Of a DNA stretch of 64,000 nucleotides, positions 29,278 to 41,190 are shown in pieces (positions within the stretch are counted from its first letter, which is position 1; the number at the start of each line of letters is the position of its first letter). The translations under genes and the position numbers were made by a program. This stretch comes from Zhengitettix transpicula (lineage: Eukaryota > Arthropoda > Insecta > Orthoptera > Tetrigidae). The notes under the pieces were generated by a model. That model was not told the origin of the DNA. It saw nothing but the letters and a program-made list of their open reading frames with translations, and ran no database searches. The DNA lies in the NCBI GenBank assembly GCA_037074705.1, contig CM073596.1, positions 13,200,501 to 13,264,500 of the forward strand, given 5' to 3'.

Positions 29278-29350
29278 AAATACCACACAAAGTTTCTGGG
29301 ATCCTTGTTCCTTTCGTCAGGTGCTAAGAAGAGCCTAGAGCAACACTTAA
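29278..29350. repeat. Left inverted terminal repeat of the Penelope-like element
   Basis: Reverse complement of about 30,883-30,963 (shared segments TACCACACAA, GATCCTTGT, AGGTGCTAAGAAGAGCCTAGAG). A third, related copy is at 40,670-40,700. Confidence 0.85.
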
Positions 29351-30254
29351 ACCTATTCTCACGAGGTGGAAGCAAAAAAAACCTATTGAACCATCCACAT
29401 TTTACTCTTATCCATCACCTCAGCCAACATTTCCAGAGCTTATGCCCTTCCTGGCCTTTCTTTTAGAATTATTATTTCTTCTTTTGACAATCCCTTACAA
29501 AACGTTTCCTCCTACAATCACAACATGTTTTATAAAGCGCTCTAGGAAGAAATTCTATTAAAAAATTATTACCAATTTATTGACCACTCTTTAATTTCTC
29601 TTGATGTCGTTTCCTTATTCAACTCTATTCCCAATGATTTAGTCATTAACAGTTTCAAAAACAGATATCCCATTTTCAGTCAATATAATAAAATTCCACT
29701 ATATTAAATTTTATGCATTATAAATCTAATCCTCAACTGCACTTATTTCAAGTTTAATCAGGTTAACTATCATCAAATAAAAGGTTCTCCCATGGGAAGC
29801 CCCCTTAGTCATTTTTTGCTGAGATAATCATGAGCGCTTTAGAAAATTCTTGTCTTTATCTACTTCCTGTCCAAACTCTTTGCTACATCAGATATGTAGA
29901 TGACATTTTTTTGTATTGTTAATTACCTCTCAAGTCAACCTAATAGTCAATACTTCCAATAATTATCATCGCAACTTACAATTAACCGATGAACTTGAAT
30001 TTAACCACTCTCTTAATTTCCTTGATGCCACTTCGTCCTTTCACAATACTTCCTTTATCACCAATTGGTTCAGATGATACTCTGAACGTGTTCTCAATTA
30101 TATTTCTGATCATCCTCTAAACCAATCTCGTAGAAGGCTCTATTTTACTATCTAACTCCAAGTTCCATCAACACAACTTAAATATCGGTCCAAAAACATT
30201 TTAATCTCCAACGAGTACCCTCTAAATTTTATTATTAAACTCGTAAACAGCAGA

Positions 30255-30887
30255 TTGAACAAAATCCAATATCCTACTGTCAATCGTCCCCAAACACCTC
30301 AAGCGAAATTTTTTCTCGTACCCCCTTATTACAAATTTCTACATCACAAATTCATCCAAATTTTCAAAGAATATAAAATATTCATCAATTACAGATCCAC
30401 TAATACCTTTTCCCACTTGATTGAAGACCACAAGGACCCACTTGACACCTACAACAAAAATTGTGTTGCTTACAAAATCTCTTGCTCTAAATGTAGTTCC
30501 TGCTACATAGGGCAAACGAAACGTTCCCTTAATACACGTATCAAAGAACATATGTCTAATATCAAACTTCCTACTGATAAACAATCTGTTGTATCCAAAC
30601 ATATAATCAATTCTAAATATACATTTGAATGGCAAAATGCTAAGATTTTAGACATTGACACCAGGTACAATTCCAGACTCATTTCAGAGATGCTTCACAT
30701 TAATTCCAACATCACAACTATTAAACTGAATAATTGCTATGATCCCTTTATTATTACGCTAAACATTACGTTTTCCCATTGTCGTCGCTCCCTTATTGTT
30801 ACGCTGACCCTTCGACTCTCCCATTGTCGTTGCGTTTTCGTCCCTTTTGAGTTTTGTCAACTAACAGGTGCAGTTGTGTTTCTCTAG
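30255..30887 (+). pseudogene. GIY-YIG endonuclease part of the Penelope-like polyprotein
   Basis: An uninterrupted 210-codon frame. Residues about 80-130 hold the zinc-binding/GIY-YIG core: paired Cys (SCSKCSSC), then YIGQT and R.KEH. The last ~45 codons run into the terminal repeat and are probably not native. The Met start is arbitrary, because the frame is the remnant of a longer polyprotein. Confidence 0.8.
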
Positions 30888-30988
30888 GCTCTTCTTAGCA
30901 CCTGACGATAGGCACAAGGATCCCCGAAACCTTGTGTGGTATTTATATTACCCGCTTTGTCTGAATTGGCTGTCTTTCTTATTCATTA

Positions 30989-32397
30989 CTAGCTGAGTGC
31001 CCGGCGTTGCCCGAGATGTCCCGATACACTCCAATTTCGGTTCCTTTTGCGCTATTTTTATGTAACGCTCCTCGAACATACCCGTATAAGACAATTTTAT
31101 ATAATATATATAGATAGATAGATATACATATTGTATACATATATACGTATTGTAGACATATAATTTTTCCATCTGAAATTAAACTATTTGGTGGTTTTAG
31201 CAGTCTGCAGTTGGTAGCATTGTATAAAATTAATGCAAAACATTACGAAATACGCTGTCTTCAATAAAAAAATATCAATTTTGAACATTTAAGTATTGTT
31301 TTTATCATAATTCTATGTATCTTCCAGTGCGTATTGCAAGATATAATTGGGAAACATATTGGTCCCTGATCCCGTTAAATATTCCACGTCAAAAGTCAAG
31401 TTATTTAAAAGAAAATTAATGCCATGGATTGTATAACCTTTCATAATAAATTATATTTATCACTCGATGTGGTATTGGTAGATTTAATTATACTTATTAT
31501 TCAATCAAAATACTTTTGCTGAGCTTCATTTCTCAGAAATTGAACATCTATAACGTCGTTCCCAAAAATGGAAAACAAATATTGCTATCCTAACCTCAAA
31601 TTTTTGTTTCACGACACAAATTGCACGCAATAATTTGTTTACATTTATACAAATTTATAGAAATACGTTGCGTAAAGTATAATTAATTGTACTTTTAATT
31701 CAATTTAAATGTTCCTATTTCTGTACATACCTTTGACTGATAGTGCATTAATTGAATAACGACCAAAAAAACTTTCGGAGTTCCGTACGTCATTTTCAAT
31801 ACTTTTATAGTTACAAACATATAATTCAGCAGTCGTACCTTAGACAAATCTTATTATCTTCTGAAATATTATACAGGATACAATAGTACGTTATATTATG
31901 AAATTTTATAAATCTCGACCGACACACATTTGAATGTATTATAAGGCGCCATATTGGCTTTATCAAAGATAGCGGGATAATTAACTATTCCAAATTAACT
32001 TTGCGCAAGGATGGTAAAGTGTTTCGTATTGTTTTTTATTACTATTCGATGGAGTAATACTGGAAAAAATTTTACTTTTTATTCAATCCAAATATTTCTG
32101 CTTTATTTCATTACGAAATACAGAACTATATTTAGGATGCATCAATGTCTTGAAAACTTATGACGTCATCGTCTCGCGCAGTAATTTAACACTAATTCGT
32201 AACTTATTTCAATTATAATTATTTCCACGTTTATTCTAGGGGTTTCTCACCCCCACAGTACCGGTTCTCGATTTTGGCAGAATATATATACCAATTTTTG
32301 TTGAATTCTGTCCACGCGATAAAATTTGTATAAAGAACAACGTAAATACATACATACATACATACAAATATACATCCTTTTTTATTATATAGATAGA
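30989..32397 (-). mobile_element. Non-autonomous Helitron-like element, 1.41 kb, clean ends
   Basis: In minus sense it starts TCTATCTATATAATAAAAAAGG preceded by A and ends with hairpin CGGGCAACGCCGGG, CACTCAG, CTAG followed by T: an A-T target, 5' TC, 3' hairpin plus CTRR. It contains a TGTATG microsatellite near the 5' end and no ORF. A partly deleted relative is at 47,395-48,092. It abuts the right end of the Penelope-like element, so it inserted at or after that insertion. Confidence 0.72.
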
Positions 32398-32726
32398 TTT
32401 TCTATCAGACGTAAATATTTTCATTATAATAATTTAAAGTGATTATAACACACAGTATTTTCTGTTTTAGTATTGAAAAATATATTCGCTCAGTTTACCT
32501 ATGCAAATTTCAAGTTGTTGTGGTTAGGGATGGGCATGTGACGTGAGACACTGATCCCTTTTTGTCCCTCTCAACGACTTGATGACGTCTTAATCTGCGT
32601 CAATTCCTTACGTTTCATACCGCAGGCGTTCCGACAGGCATTCACGGTATATATTTCGCAAACAGTCCAGGGCGGAGCGACATACGACTCGAGTCTCGAT
32701 AAGATAAAGGTTTCGGGCGAGGCCAT

Positions 32727-32761
32727 TATATACAGTATTCTCCGTAAGAGAAGGTGTCAGT
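32727..32761 (+). promoter_or_regulatory. Tetraspanin core promoter: TATA and TCAGT initiator
   Basis: TATATA at 32,727-32,732 and the arthropod-type initiator TCAGT at 32,757-32,761 (A at 32,759), 32 bp apart. A second TCAGT follows at 32,762-32,766. The spacing fits RNA polymerase II start-site rules and predicts a 5' leader of about 58 nt before the ATG at 32,817. Confidence 0.6.
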
Positions 32762-32816
32762 TCAGTGATTCCGTTCGTGGCTCCAAGGAATACAGAAAAG
32801 AAAAAAATCATCCTCC

Positions 32817-32879
32817 ATGATGGGTTGTGGTATGAACACCGTGAAGTATCTGCTCTTCGTATTCAACTTAATTTTTGTG
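32817..32879 (+). CDS. Tetraspanin exon 1 (coding part)
   Basis: 21 codons, ends TTTGTG before GTAAGT. Too short for simple ORF detection; recognised from the tetraspanin N-terminal signature and the in-phase donor. Confidence 0.9.
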
Positions 32880-35800
32880 GTAAGTAAAGCGCAAGAGAAT
32901 ACAACGTAACATTGACATCAGAAATTGGCACCGCAGGTTAGATGCACTCGTACTAATTCTCTCTCTAAAAGTGAATCAACCAAGTTAGAATCGATCAATC
33001 CGCGATCGTTCTTCCAACACAATATGGTATTTTTACCAGATGTGTTTTCTAAAAGTAAACCGTGCTATTTAACACTGTTAATTTTAATTTAACTGAAAAA
33101 AAATTATAAAATTGCTGGCGTCGTGCGATAATAGATTAAAAATACGGTGAAACAAAATAATCGGCGAAACACTATAGTTGTTAAGACTAAATCTCAGGAT
33201 ATTCGATAGAGTATCAATGAAACCGTTGTTCCGGTGTCAATAGATAAGAAATTGAAAATCAGAATGGTTCACATGACGAGATACGCAACAACAAAAAACC
33301 GCAGCATATGGTAACATCATTCCAGGATACTTTTGAATTTGGACGCTTGAGAAGAGGCACTCGTATTTATTAACGGTTTTGTAAACAAGCAGTGTCTGGT
33401 TATGTGAAACGAGCACATATGATATAGTGAAGAAAGTTACGGTTTGATTTTAAGAATTAAGATTACTCAAATATTCTTGACAAGGCAACTCAACGATCTT
33501 AGCTGTAGCAAGAATTTTGAACTTTACTCAAGCCCAATCTCCTTTATAAACGTAATTGTGTCGTTGTGTACTTATGAATTTTGATTTTAATTTCGTATCG
33601 TGCAATGGACCAATGAAATAATGTTATGAAGACGTATTGTGTATGACTCACCGTGTTCAGAACTTCCCCGAGTGACGTACGACCTCTACTGTTGAAAGGC
33701 TATTTTTCAGTTGACCATTTTTAACTTTGAGTGGAACGTACGTTTTCATCGCCTTAATTTAATGTGAAATTAATTTTTGAAGCTAAAATTTGATCGACTA
33801 TTGACAACAACTAAACGCCAGTTAGTAATGAGATGAAGATTTTTCCGCATTACCAGACTACTGGAGGAACCAGAAACATAGTTAATAATATTCTTCAGAC
33901 AGTATCATTTTTTCCCTACTCTTTCAAACGTTCACTGTCTATTCTATAATTCGAATTGCATCCAAATATTGTTATTTTCCATGAAAAACAGTCATTAATG
34001 CTTGTAAGTGCGAATTTGCTCTGTCACTTGTATCGATAAAGTTGATATCTGGGATTAAGTACTCGTTATTGAGATATGTTTATCTTATAGATATTTAGAA
34101 TGGTGGCACCAGTCGGTTACTCCTTTTTTTCCTTATTTCATCTGATTAGTACAGAAAAACTGGCTTCTTTGGTTGAAGAAAAGTTAGATAGTCGGCTGAT
34201 TAATTAGTAGAATAGTATTGCGGTACAGTCGCTATTGTCTGGTGCATTACGTGTTGAAGTGGGTAATTACAAGATGTAAGTCACGTAGGTCCCTCTATAA
34301 GCACACCCCATTGCTTGTTCCTTATGCATTCCTAAACCATTCATCCGATTGCGATGAAACTTTGGTGAGCTGTTGGGTGCACGCCCGCAAAGGTTTCTGT
34401 CGGTCTCTCGAAGCTTTTGGCAAATCCCCCATGGGTTAACAGGGGTGGAATTTCTAAAACATGCGAAAACGGCCGGTTATGGGAGGAAAGGGCTGAAAGG
34501 CCATTACATATTTACAATACGAAAACAACAGAGAATCTAGAATTAATGATTATGGAAGTCACCGAGTTTAATTCTGACATTGAGCATGGCGACTAAGATG
34601 TAGTACAGCCCCTAGGAGCGGGTGTGGACGAGGGTGGAAAAATGATCCGCACATAATCTTAAACGCATCGATCAATTTCCACCAAACTTTGTACACATGC
34701 TACTTACGATCGAGGAAGAAACACTAAGGGGGTACTCTCCTAAAATGCCGGTAGTATTTTCGTCTCTCTCCAAGTACCACCATTATTTTCGCCTTAAAAT
34801 TAAAAGTACCGTTTATTTAGATTTTTTAAAAGTTAGTGTTCTTATTTTAGGTACTAGTTGATTTCTAGACTTGCCTTAGGTACAGTGAGTCCTCATACTA
34901 GTTATGATTGTCGCTCTTTATGCCGGTTAGTTCACGTGTTGATCGAGGGGATTAGTGTCGAATTAAATAATTTTCCCGATTAATATAAAAAATACACGGC
35001 CAACGCCAAGCACTCGGCTAGTTTATGAAAATATGAATAAATGTGTATCTAAATGCACGGTTCTTTAAATTAAAGTTATTTTCTTTTCATTATATTACAT
35101 TAAGACTTATTAATTTCTAATAAGGTCTTCAATTGGCCATCGAATTTTTTGTTCCCCCATAAAATTATTAATATTATTTTTAATTATGATTAATGAATGG
35201 CAATCCACAACTTTTCTCAATTAATTTATATTAAACTATTCATGGTAATTTGTTCCAAAATAATCTATATTCAATGTTAATATTTGCCTGGGTTTTCCAC
35301 GATTAATAATAATGATTATAATCTATCTTACACAATTTTAAAAATTAAATCCACTACACTGTAACACATTTTCTGTGTTACAATAATACTTTATTTTCTA
35401 ATTTTCCTAAACCTTAATAGTGATATGCTGCATAAATCGCTTAATTTATCTTCTCAATGTCTATATTTAGAATATAATAAATTGTTTTAAATATGTTTAT
35501 TTTACAGTACATGCTTTTTACTATTTGTTTTAGACAGACCTATTATCAGAAATAATCTTTTACACTAGTTTTCTACCCACAAACCAACACTACTTATATT
35601 GAGGTTGCTATTCTTTTATTCAGATCATAGAATTACCAACTTTTTATATATTTGTTCCCTTTCATGAATGTATTTAATATTTTGACTTTTACAGTTATGT
35701 GGCTTGGCACTCCTTGTACTTGGAGTGTTGGGGCAAATTCAGCTAAACAGTATGAGTGAAGTTGTCTCTGGCAAGTTCCAAGTACCCACAATTGCCCTAA

Positions 35801-37945
35801 TAGTAATTGGATCAATTATTTTTGTCATTGCCTTTTATGGTTGCTGTGGATCTATCAGAGAGAGCCACTGTATGATTGTCACGGTGAGTGAAATATATAT
35901 ATATTTGTTCTTTTATAGCAAATCATCATTAATTATTAGTCATTGGAATTGTATATTACTTGAATAAGAGAGTATTAACTATTGTATTACATTGTGAATA
36001 AAGTGTTGTTACCATTTTTATGTGCTATTTTTTTCTTATGTTCCATAGTTTGCAGTTTTCCTGCTTGTCATTCTCATCATCGAAGTGGCAATTGCTGTTG
36101 TAGCTTTTGTCTATGCTGATGATGTAGATGATGTATTATTGGATGAACTTAAAAAATTGGTTGCTAATTATCAAACTGATCCAGAACCAGTGAATACTAT
36201 ACAAGCAGCTGTAAGTTTCTGTCAACATAGATAGGTCTAGTATTGGTGTAATATTTGTGAATATAAACAAAGAGTGATTAAAAATGTAAAATAAAGATAA
36301 TTTAATACAATTATAAGGCATAAAGCAAAAAACTAACCATTTAGAAGATTTATAAGTTGTTTTTAATGAATTAAAAAGTCCTATATTCTCTTAAAAAAGT
36401 GTGATAATTTTAGCACTTTAGTAACAACTTAGTAGATTAGTTGGATAATTATTTTCCCAAATACTAGTAACATTATTCCATACAAAAAACCATCATTATT
36501 TGCATTTATTTTCAGTGACATGTCTGTTAAATAGTTCGACTTCCGACAATTACTTTAATCTAATTTTATTATTATTTTACTATATACTATATATTTTTTA
36601 AAAACTGATAGAGTAGCATATTACTGTCTGAAGTAAGTAATTTGAGGGCCATACAACTTTATCAGACTTTTAACTGTGAGATAGAAACTAATTAGTTCCA
36701 AACGTTTTTATGTTCATATTGTTAAATTATCATAAGTTTCAATTTTTTTTCAATCATTCTAATTTATGATTATAAAAATAGCATTTTCTGAAAGTATATT
36801 TGGTAACAATATTGTTCTTGTAGCTCAAGTGTTGTGGTGTAAACGGTGTCACAGATTTTGTAACTATCCCAAAAACATGCTGTGATGAAAAAATTCTTGT
36901 GTGCTCGGCAGTTGATGCTTATAAGGTTGGCTGCCAAAAAGCATTAGAAAATTTAATAAGTTATGAAGGTCTCCTTCTTGGAGGCATAGCTATTGGGGTT
37001 GCTGTCATTGAGGTAAGTCTATTACTGTGATCCATAAATTAAACCTTAAAAACATTACTCTATTCCATTCTAGAAGATATTGTTTTTTTCAGCAAAAGAC
37101 TAAATCAATATTATTTTATCTATATAACACAATTAGATAGGAAGGAGAGACAGCGAAGTTGACTTACCAGAAATCTATAGTTAGTGCAGTTGAGCAAAGA
37201 TGATAGAATACAAATGTTTGAGGGCCTGAGCCTATATACTATATTATATATATATATAATATTAGGAGCATCTATTAAGGAATAGGAACTAATTTGGTGA
37301 TGAAGTCATATTCGAGTTTGGATAGTAAGGAAGGATAGAAATAAATAGGAGGATTACGCTTTATGTGAATTCATATGTTCAGGCATATATATATTCCCTC
37401 AATCCAGAAAGGAAGTTTTGAATTCTTTAACATAAATAATGCTTGTAAAATAGAATCTGTCATTTTATTTTCTCCCCTGGTCAGTAATATTAAAATCTAG
37501 AAACTAAAAATACTACCATGTATATGGTAGAGTTTAGAATAGTATTACCTATTTAATAGCAGAAGCAACATTCATTCTGATGGAGAATACAGACTTTATC
37601 CTAAACCTTCCTTCATTTCCTTGTTTTAATAGTTTCGTATTCTAAACAATTTGCATATGAAAACCCCACCAAATTTTGTATAACTATTCAAACACTGTCA
37701 CTACTGCAATTCAAGTACAAAGTGATTAATGTTGATTTTTATACTTATAACAATTGCTCATAAATAATTTTGTTTGCATTATTTTGTTCAATAAAAAATA
37801 CTTTCTAACTATATTAACTGTTTTACAACAGTTTACCTTTTACATGTCTAATCTTCTTGTTTGTTTACAGCTGATTGGAGTAATCTTTGCATTGTGCCTG
37901 GCCAGCTCTATCAAGAATGAATCAAGACGTGGTGTTTACCACTAA
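32817..37945 (+). CDS. Tetraspanin (Tsp42E/CD63-like), five exons, 225 aa
   Basis: join(32817..32879, 35695..35883, 36049..36210, 36824..37012, 37871..37945); 678 nt including stop, all introns GT-AG and all exon junctions phase 0. Tetraspanins are four-pass membrane scaffolds that organise microdomains at the plasma membrane and in endosomes. Visible: N-terminal MGCGMNTVKYLLFVFN, TM1 (about 10-32), TM2 (52-72) ending in Cys-Cys before the conserved polar turn, TM3 (85-106), a large extracellular loop with CCG at 141-143, CC at 157-158, C165 and GC at 174-175 (six cysteines), and TM4 (about 188-214) with a short basic tail ending RRGVYH. Length is usual for the family. The first ATG is followed at once by a second; either could start (the second gives MGCG, the usual N terminus). 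Assignment to the Tsp42E group rests on overall look, not on an alignment. Confidence 0.95.
34270..35021 (+). mobile_element. Decayed Helitron-like element in tetraspanin intron 1
   Basis: Matches the 17.4-kb element in its body (CCTAAACCATTCATC.GATT, ACCAAACTTTGTACACATG). Right end: degenerate hairpin CACGGCCAACGCCAAG, CACTCGGCTAG followed by T at 35,022. Confidence 0.6.
35695..35883 (+). CDS. Tetraspanin exon 2
   Basis: 63 codons: end of TM1, small loop and TM2 with YGCCGS. Acceptor TTTTACAG, donor GTGAGT. Confidence 0.95.
36049..36210 (+). CDS. Tetraspanin exon 3
   Basis: 54 codons: TM3 and first part of the large loop with an acidic VYADDVDDV stretch. Acceptor TTCCATAG, donor GTAAGT. 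Confidence 0.95.
36824..37012 (+). CDS. Tetraspanin exon 4
   Basis: 63 codons: CCG motif and the six loop cysteines, start of TM4. Acceptor TTCTTGTAG, donor GTAAGT. Confidence 0.95.
37871..37945 (+). CDS. Tetraspanin exon 5 with stop
   Basis: 24 codons plus TAA: end of TM4 and cytoplasmic tail. Acceptor TTTACAG. Confidence 0.95.
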   Translation: MIGVIFALCLASSIKNESRRGVYH

Positions 37946-38217
37946 AGTATAGCAGACAGTCTGCATCATTCAAACTGCATATACTGCAGTTGGTCATTGT
38001 CATCTATTTTTAAAATATATAAGGACATTGTCAGTCACATTCTATCTCAGAGTATTCAACACCAAAGACTAGCCCCATATAAATTATTTTTTATTTAATG
38101 GAAGGAAGTTAGTGATAATTTTGCTATCAGTATTTTTACTTATAGTGTGATTAATGCATTTGTACTAAAATGTATCAATATAAAGAACAAGTGTTATAGA
38201 CCCTTCACAATATTGGT

Positions 38218-38223
38218 AATAAA
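38218..38223 (+). terminator. Poly(A) signal AATAAA of the tetraspanin gene
   Basis: First AATAAA after the stop codon, giving a 3' UTR of about 290-300 nt. Confidence 0.6.
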
Positions 38224-39220
38224 TACTTTAAATTTTAAATAGATATTATTTTATACATTTCTCCTATCCATATACATACATATGCAAATAAGGAAGATTT
38301 GACAAAATGGAAACATGATTCACAAATTTTCAGAGCTGTTATCATTCCTCCTCAGGTGTATAAATGTACATATAATAGCATATTGTGCAATATGTTGCAA
38401 ACCAGCCCTCCATTTCTGTTTAGATGTCTCTCTTTATTGTCCATTTCAATTAATTTGATTGTGTCACACATTCTTTTCTTTCTTGCCATATGTCATATTA
38501 AAGACCCCCTCCTCAGGACAAAAAGTACTGGGACCTTGAGATGACAACACATACAGTTTCACTGTGCTATCCTGTTCTCCCGTACATAAGGTGGCTTAGG
38601 CCCTTGAAAATTTAACATGCTCCTCACTATGTGGTATGGCTATGCCTAAGTCAGACACTCTATGTTTACTGTCCATATTAAATAATAATTTGACAATGGC
38701 ATGTCATTCTTAGTTTCTCTAATATTCATTTGGATTGACAGGTGATATCGTACCACAGGTTTAAAGTGGAGCAAAGCTCTCTATGTCAAAACTGTTGAGG
38801 TTGAAGTCATGGAACACGAGTTTTTCAAGTGTCGCTGCTTTCATTTTCTGTGAGTTAGGAAATAGTGGAAAAAGCATTTACTTGTGAAAATTCAATGAAT
38901 ACTATCAGCACATATACCACCATGGTGATGTGACTGAAGAATGGCTAAGGCGAAAACTGCTTCCTACGAAGTATTGTTTGTGTGTGTGTGTGTGCGTGTG
39001 AAGAAAGTTAAGATATTATGACAACAAAATAATTGATATGGATGGAAAAAAGAGACAGTGGGTCAATGGCTTACCTGTTGAACATGGCGACACCATCCCT
39101 CAATATCAGGAAAGCCATTGATTGACTCACTGTATCACTTTCCTGGACATATAATTGATATATATTTATAAATTCCATTTTTTAATTACAGCATGGAAAC
39201 ATATTTTTTTATCAACTTAT

Positions 39221-39224
<4 letters not shown>

Positions 39225-39266
<42 letters not shown>
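39225..39266. repeat. (TA)n microsatellite
   Basis: About 21 TA units. Confidence 0.95.
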
Positions 39267-39267
<1 letters not shown>

Positions 39268-40397
39268 TCTCAGATAACTATGTCACAGCATGGTTACACC
39301 CTGAAAAAAACATCTGACAGTGATTACATCCACACAAATATAAACTATTAACACTTTAAAATATAGAGTATAGACAGTAAAAACTAAATAGTTCAGTAAT
39401 ATACAGATATTGCCTTCTCTCAGAAGCCGGACTTTGTCAATCCAGTTGTTCAATCCCAATAATGGAAAAACAGTGACGTTGTACCTTGGAAATAAATCAT
39501 TCGGGTTATTAATATTGGAACGCTCTATCACATCCACCTAAATCGACGTGAATCGTACACCACAATTATCTAGACATGTCGACCGAGGGTGTGGAATGAA
39601 CCAATAAATTTCTTTGGGTACCCATTCTGACTCAATTCACTTCCCTAAGAAGACGTTCAGAGTTGATTAGTGTTCTAAATGTCACTTAACTTATTCAGTC
39701 AATAATACCGGAATCCAATTACTGGAATACCGTGAACTACGCTGACCTGATTGTCTGTACAGGTGGTGGCCTATCTCTTAAAGTTGAACGTTTCTTTATC
39801 GCCTTTCGTGTAATGATGATTAGGGAAGAGAAATTTAATCACAAGCTTTTTTATATTTAATATGTTTACCGTGACAAAGAAAATTCTTTATCGTACAAGC
39901 TGATACACGCATTTGAGGAATTCGATGACCCAAGAGAAGGCGTAGGAAGTCTGTACGTGTCGACGGCGATAAGATTACCGGAAGGCATGTTGACGACTCC
40001 CAAGTCAGGAAGTAGCTACAAAGCAGTGCCCACATTCACGTAATGTATGGCGGTTTTAAACGCACGACCAAAATACCTTAATTCATTCTGTGGGTTAAAA
40101 TATAACAAATATGACGTTTTTATATCGGTATTAAATTCAATAAATGAACATAATATAAACGAATCGTTCCGACTTCTATTCTTTGAACTTGAGTTCATTG
40201 TAAGTGTAATCCACTAGAAAAGTTCTAATTAATTTTTTACAATTATTTCATTATTAAGAACCTACGGGACACTACCTGATTTACCAGTCCTTCACACTGA
40301 AATGAAAATATTGTACACGCTTCTTACCGCTGCAGTTAGCTTTTCGCACAAATATTTATCAATGAGGTGTACACTACTGATAGAACGGAGCTTGGGA

Positions 40398-40413
40398 GGG
40401 GGGGGGGGGGGGG
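40398..40413. repeat. G16 homopolymer
   Basis: An uninterrupted run of 16 G in AT-rich DNA; such runs are unstable and prone to sequencing error. A C12 run at 43,012-43,023 and a G11 run near 52,785-52,797 are similar. Confidence 0.9.
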
Positions 40414-40609
40414 AGGACTAACCTTATATTTTTTAACGTATAATTAATAACTCTTTGTCATTTAATGTATACGATTTCTGTAATGATATCTCTTGTCTAA
40501 AAGTAGATTGGGAGGACTGAATTGAAAAGTTTTAAAATTTTCAAATGCTTGATAAAAATCTGAGATAGCTTCAACCTTGAAATAAAAAAAAGTATAACGT
40601 CTGATTGAA

Positions 40610-40795
40610 AATTATTAGACGAAATATAGCCAAATACAGACAAATAAGTGATAATATAAACACCCTTGTTCCCTTTCTTCAGGTGCTGATAAGAGCCTAG
40701 AGCAACACAACTGCACTCGTCAGTTGACAAAACAATTTTGAGTATTGTCAACTTTATATTATCACTTATTTTGTCTGTATTTGGCCATATTTCTT
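40610..40795. mobile_element. Penelope terminal-repeat fragment forming a hairpin
   Basis: Contains a TTGTTCC...CAGGTGCT..AAGAGCCTAGAG block like the termini of the 29-31 kb element, here flanked by its own inverted pair (ATACAGACAAATAAGTGATAATATAAA-type left, about 40,633-40,660, and its complement at about 40,748-40,780). No coding part. Confidence 0.65.
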
Positions 40796-41190
40796 ATTAT
40801 TAGCTTCAACACTTCAGAGAAAACCCGACAAGACGTTTTTCTATACAGCGAATACAATTAAAGTCAGGTGTAGGAACGTTGTTTAATATGGCAGATGGTA
40901 GTTGCTGTCTCTTTCACGTTTATATACAACAAACAAACGAAGTTTCAACGAAGTTTTCTTTTGAAATGTGAACAACAACAATATTTTGGAACGTTGGCCG
41001 TTTCTCAAGATGTCTGATCACTAAGAACCTCTCCAAGGGTCAGTATAACAACGTTGCAATGTTTCGTCGACATTGCTGGTCATGTTCTTGATACACGCGA
41101 ATAAAATCAACCTTACATATAGTCAGGAATTCAGAGTGCATCGGTTTCAGAAAAACGTAAAGATGCTGACAAAGGTATTTCCTTTTTTAT

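Larger units (their letters stand above)
29250..30985 (+). mobile_element. Penelope-like retroelement, decayed, with inverted termini
   Basis: Translation in broken frames shows, in order, RT motif A (SLDVVSLFNSIP, about 29,595-29,632), motif B (QIKGSPMGSPLS, about 29,773-29,808), motif C (YIRYVDDIFL, about 29,885-29,914) and a following LNFLDA block, then an intact 210-codon frame (30,255-30,887) with a GIY-YIG endonuclease (ISCSKCSSCYIGQTKRSLNT...RIKEH). RT followed by C-terminal GIY-YIG is the Penelope arrangement. Stops and frameshifts interrupt the RT part and the N terminus is missing. About 70-100 bp at the left end (29,250-29,350) recurs inverted at the right end (30,880-30,985). The element is inactive. 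Confidence 0.88.
38224..40600. other. Intergenic sequence with microsatellites
   Basis: A GT run at about 38,980-38,999, an imperfect hairpin whose arms are GTCAATGGCTT (39,060 region) and AAGCCATTGATTGAC (39,111 region), an (AT)n tract, and a G16 run. No supported gene. Confidence 0.5.

Noticed and set aside
39058..39128. Possible microRNA-type hairpin (GTCAATGGCTT / AAGCCATTGATTGAC)
   Set aside because: The paired region is short and the loop large; no basis for a miRNA call without small-RNA data.
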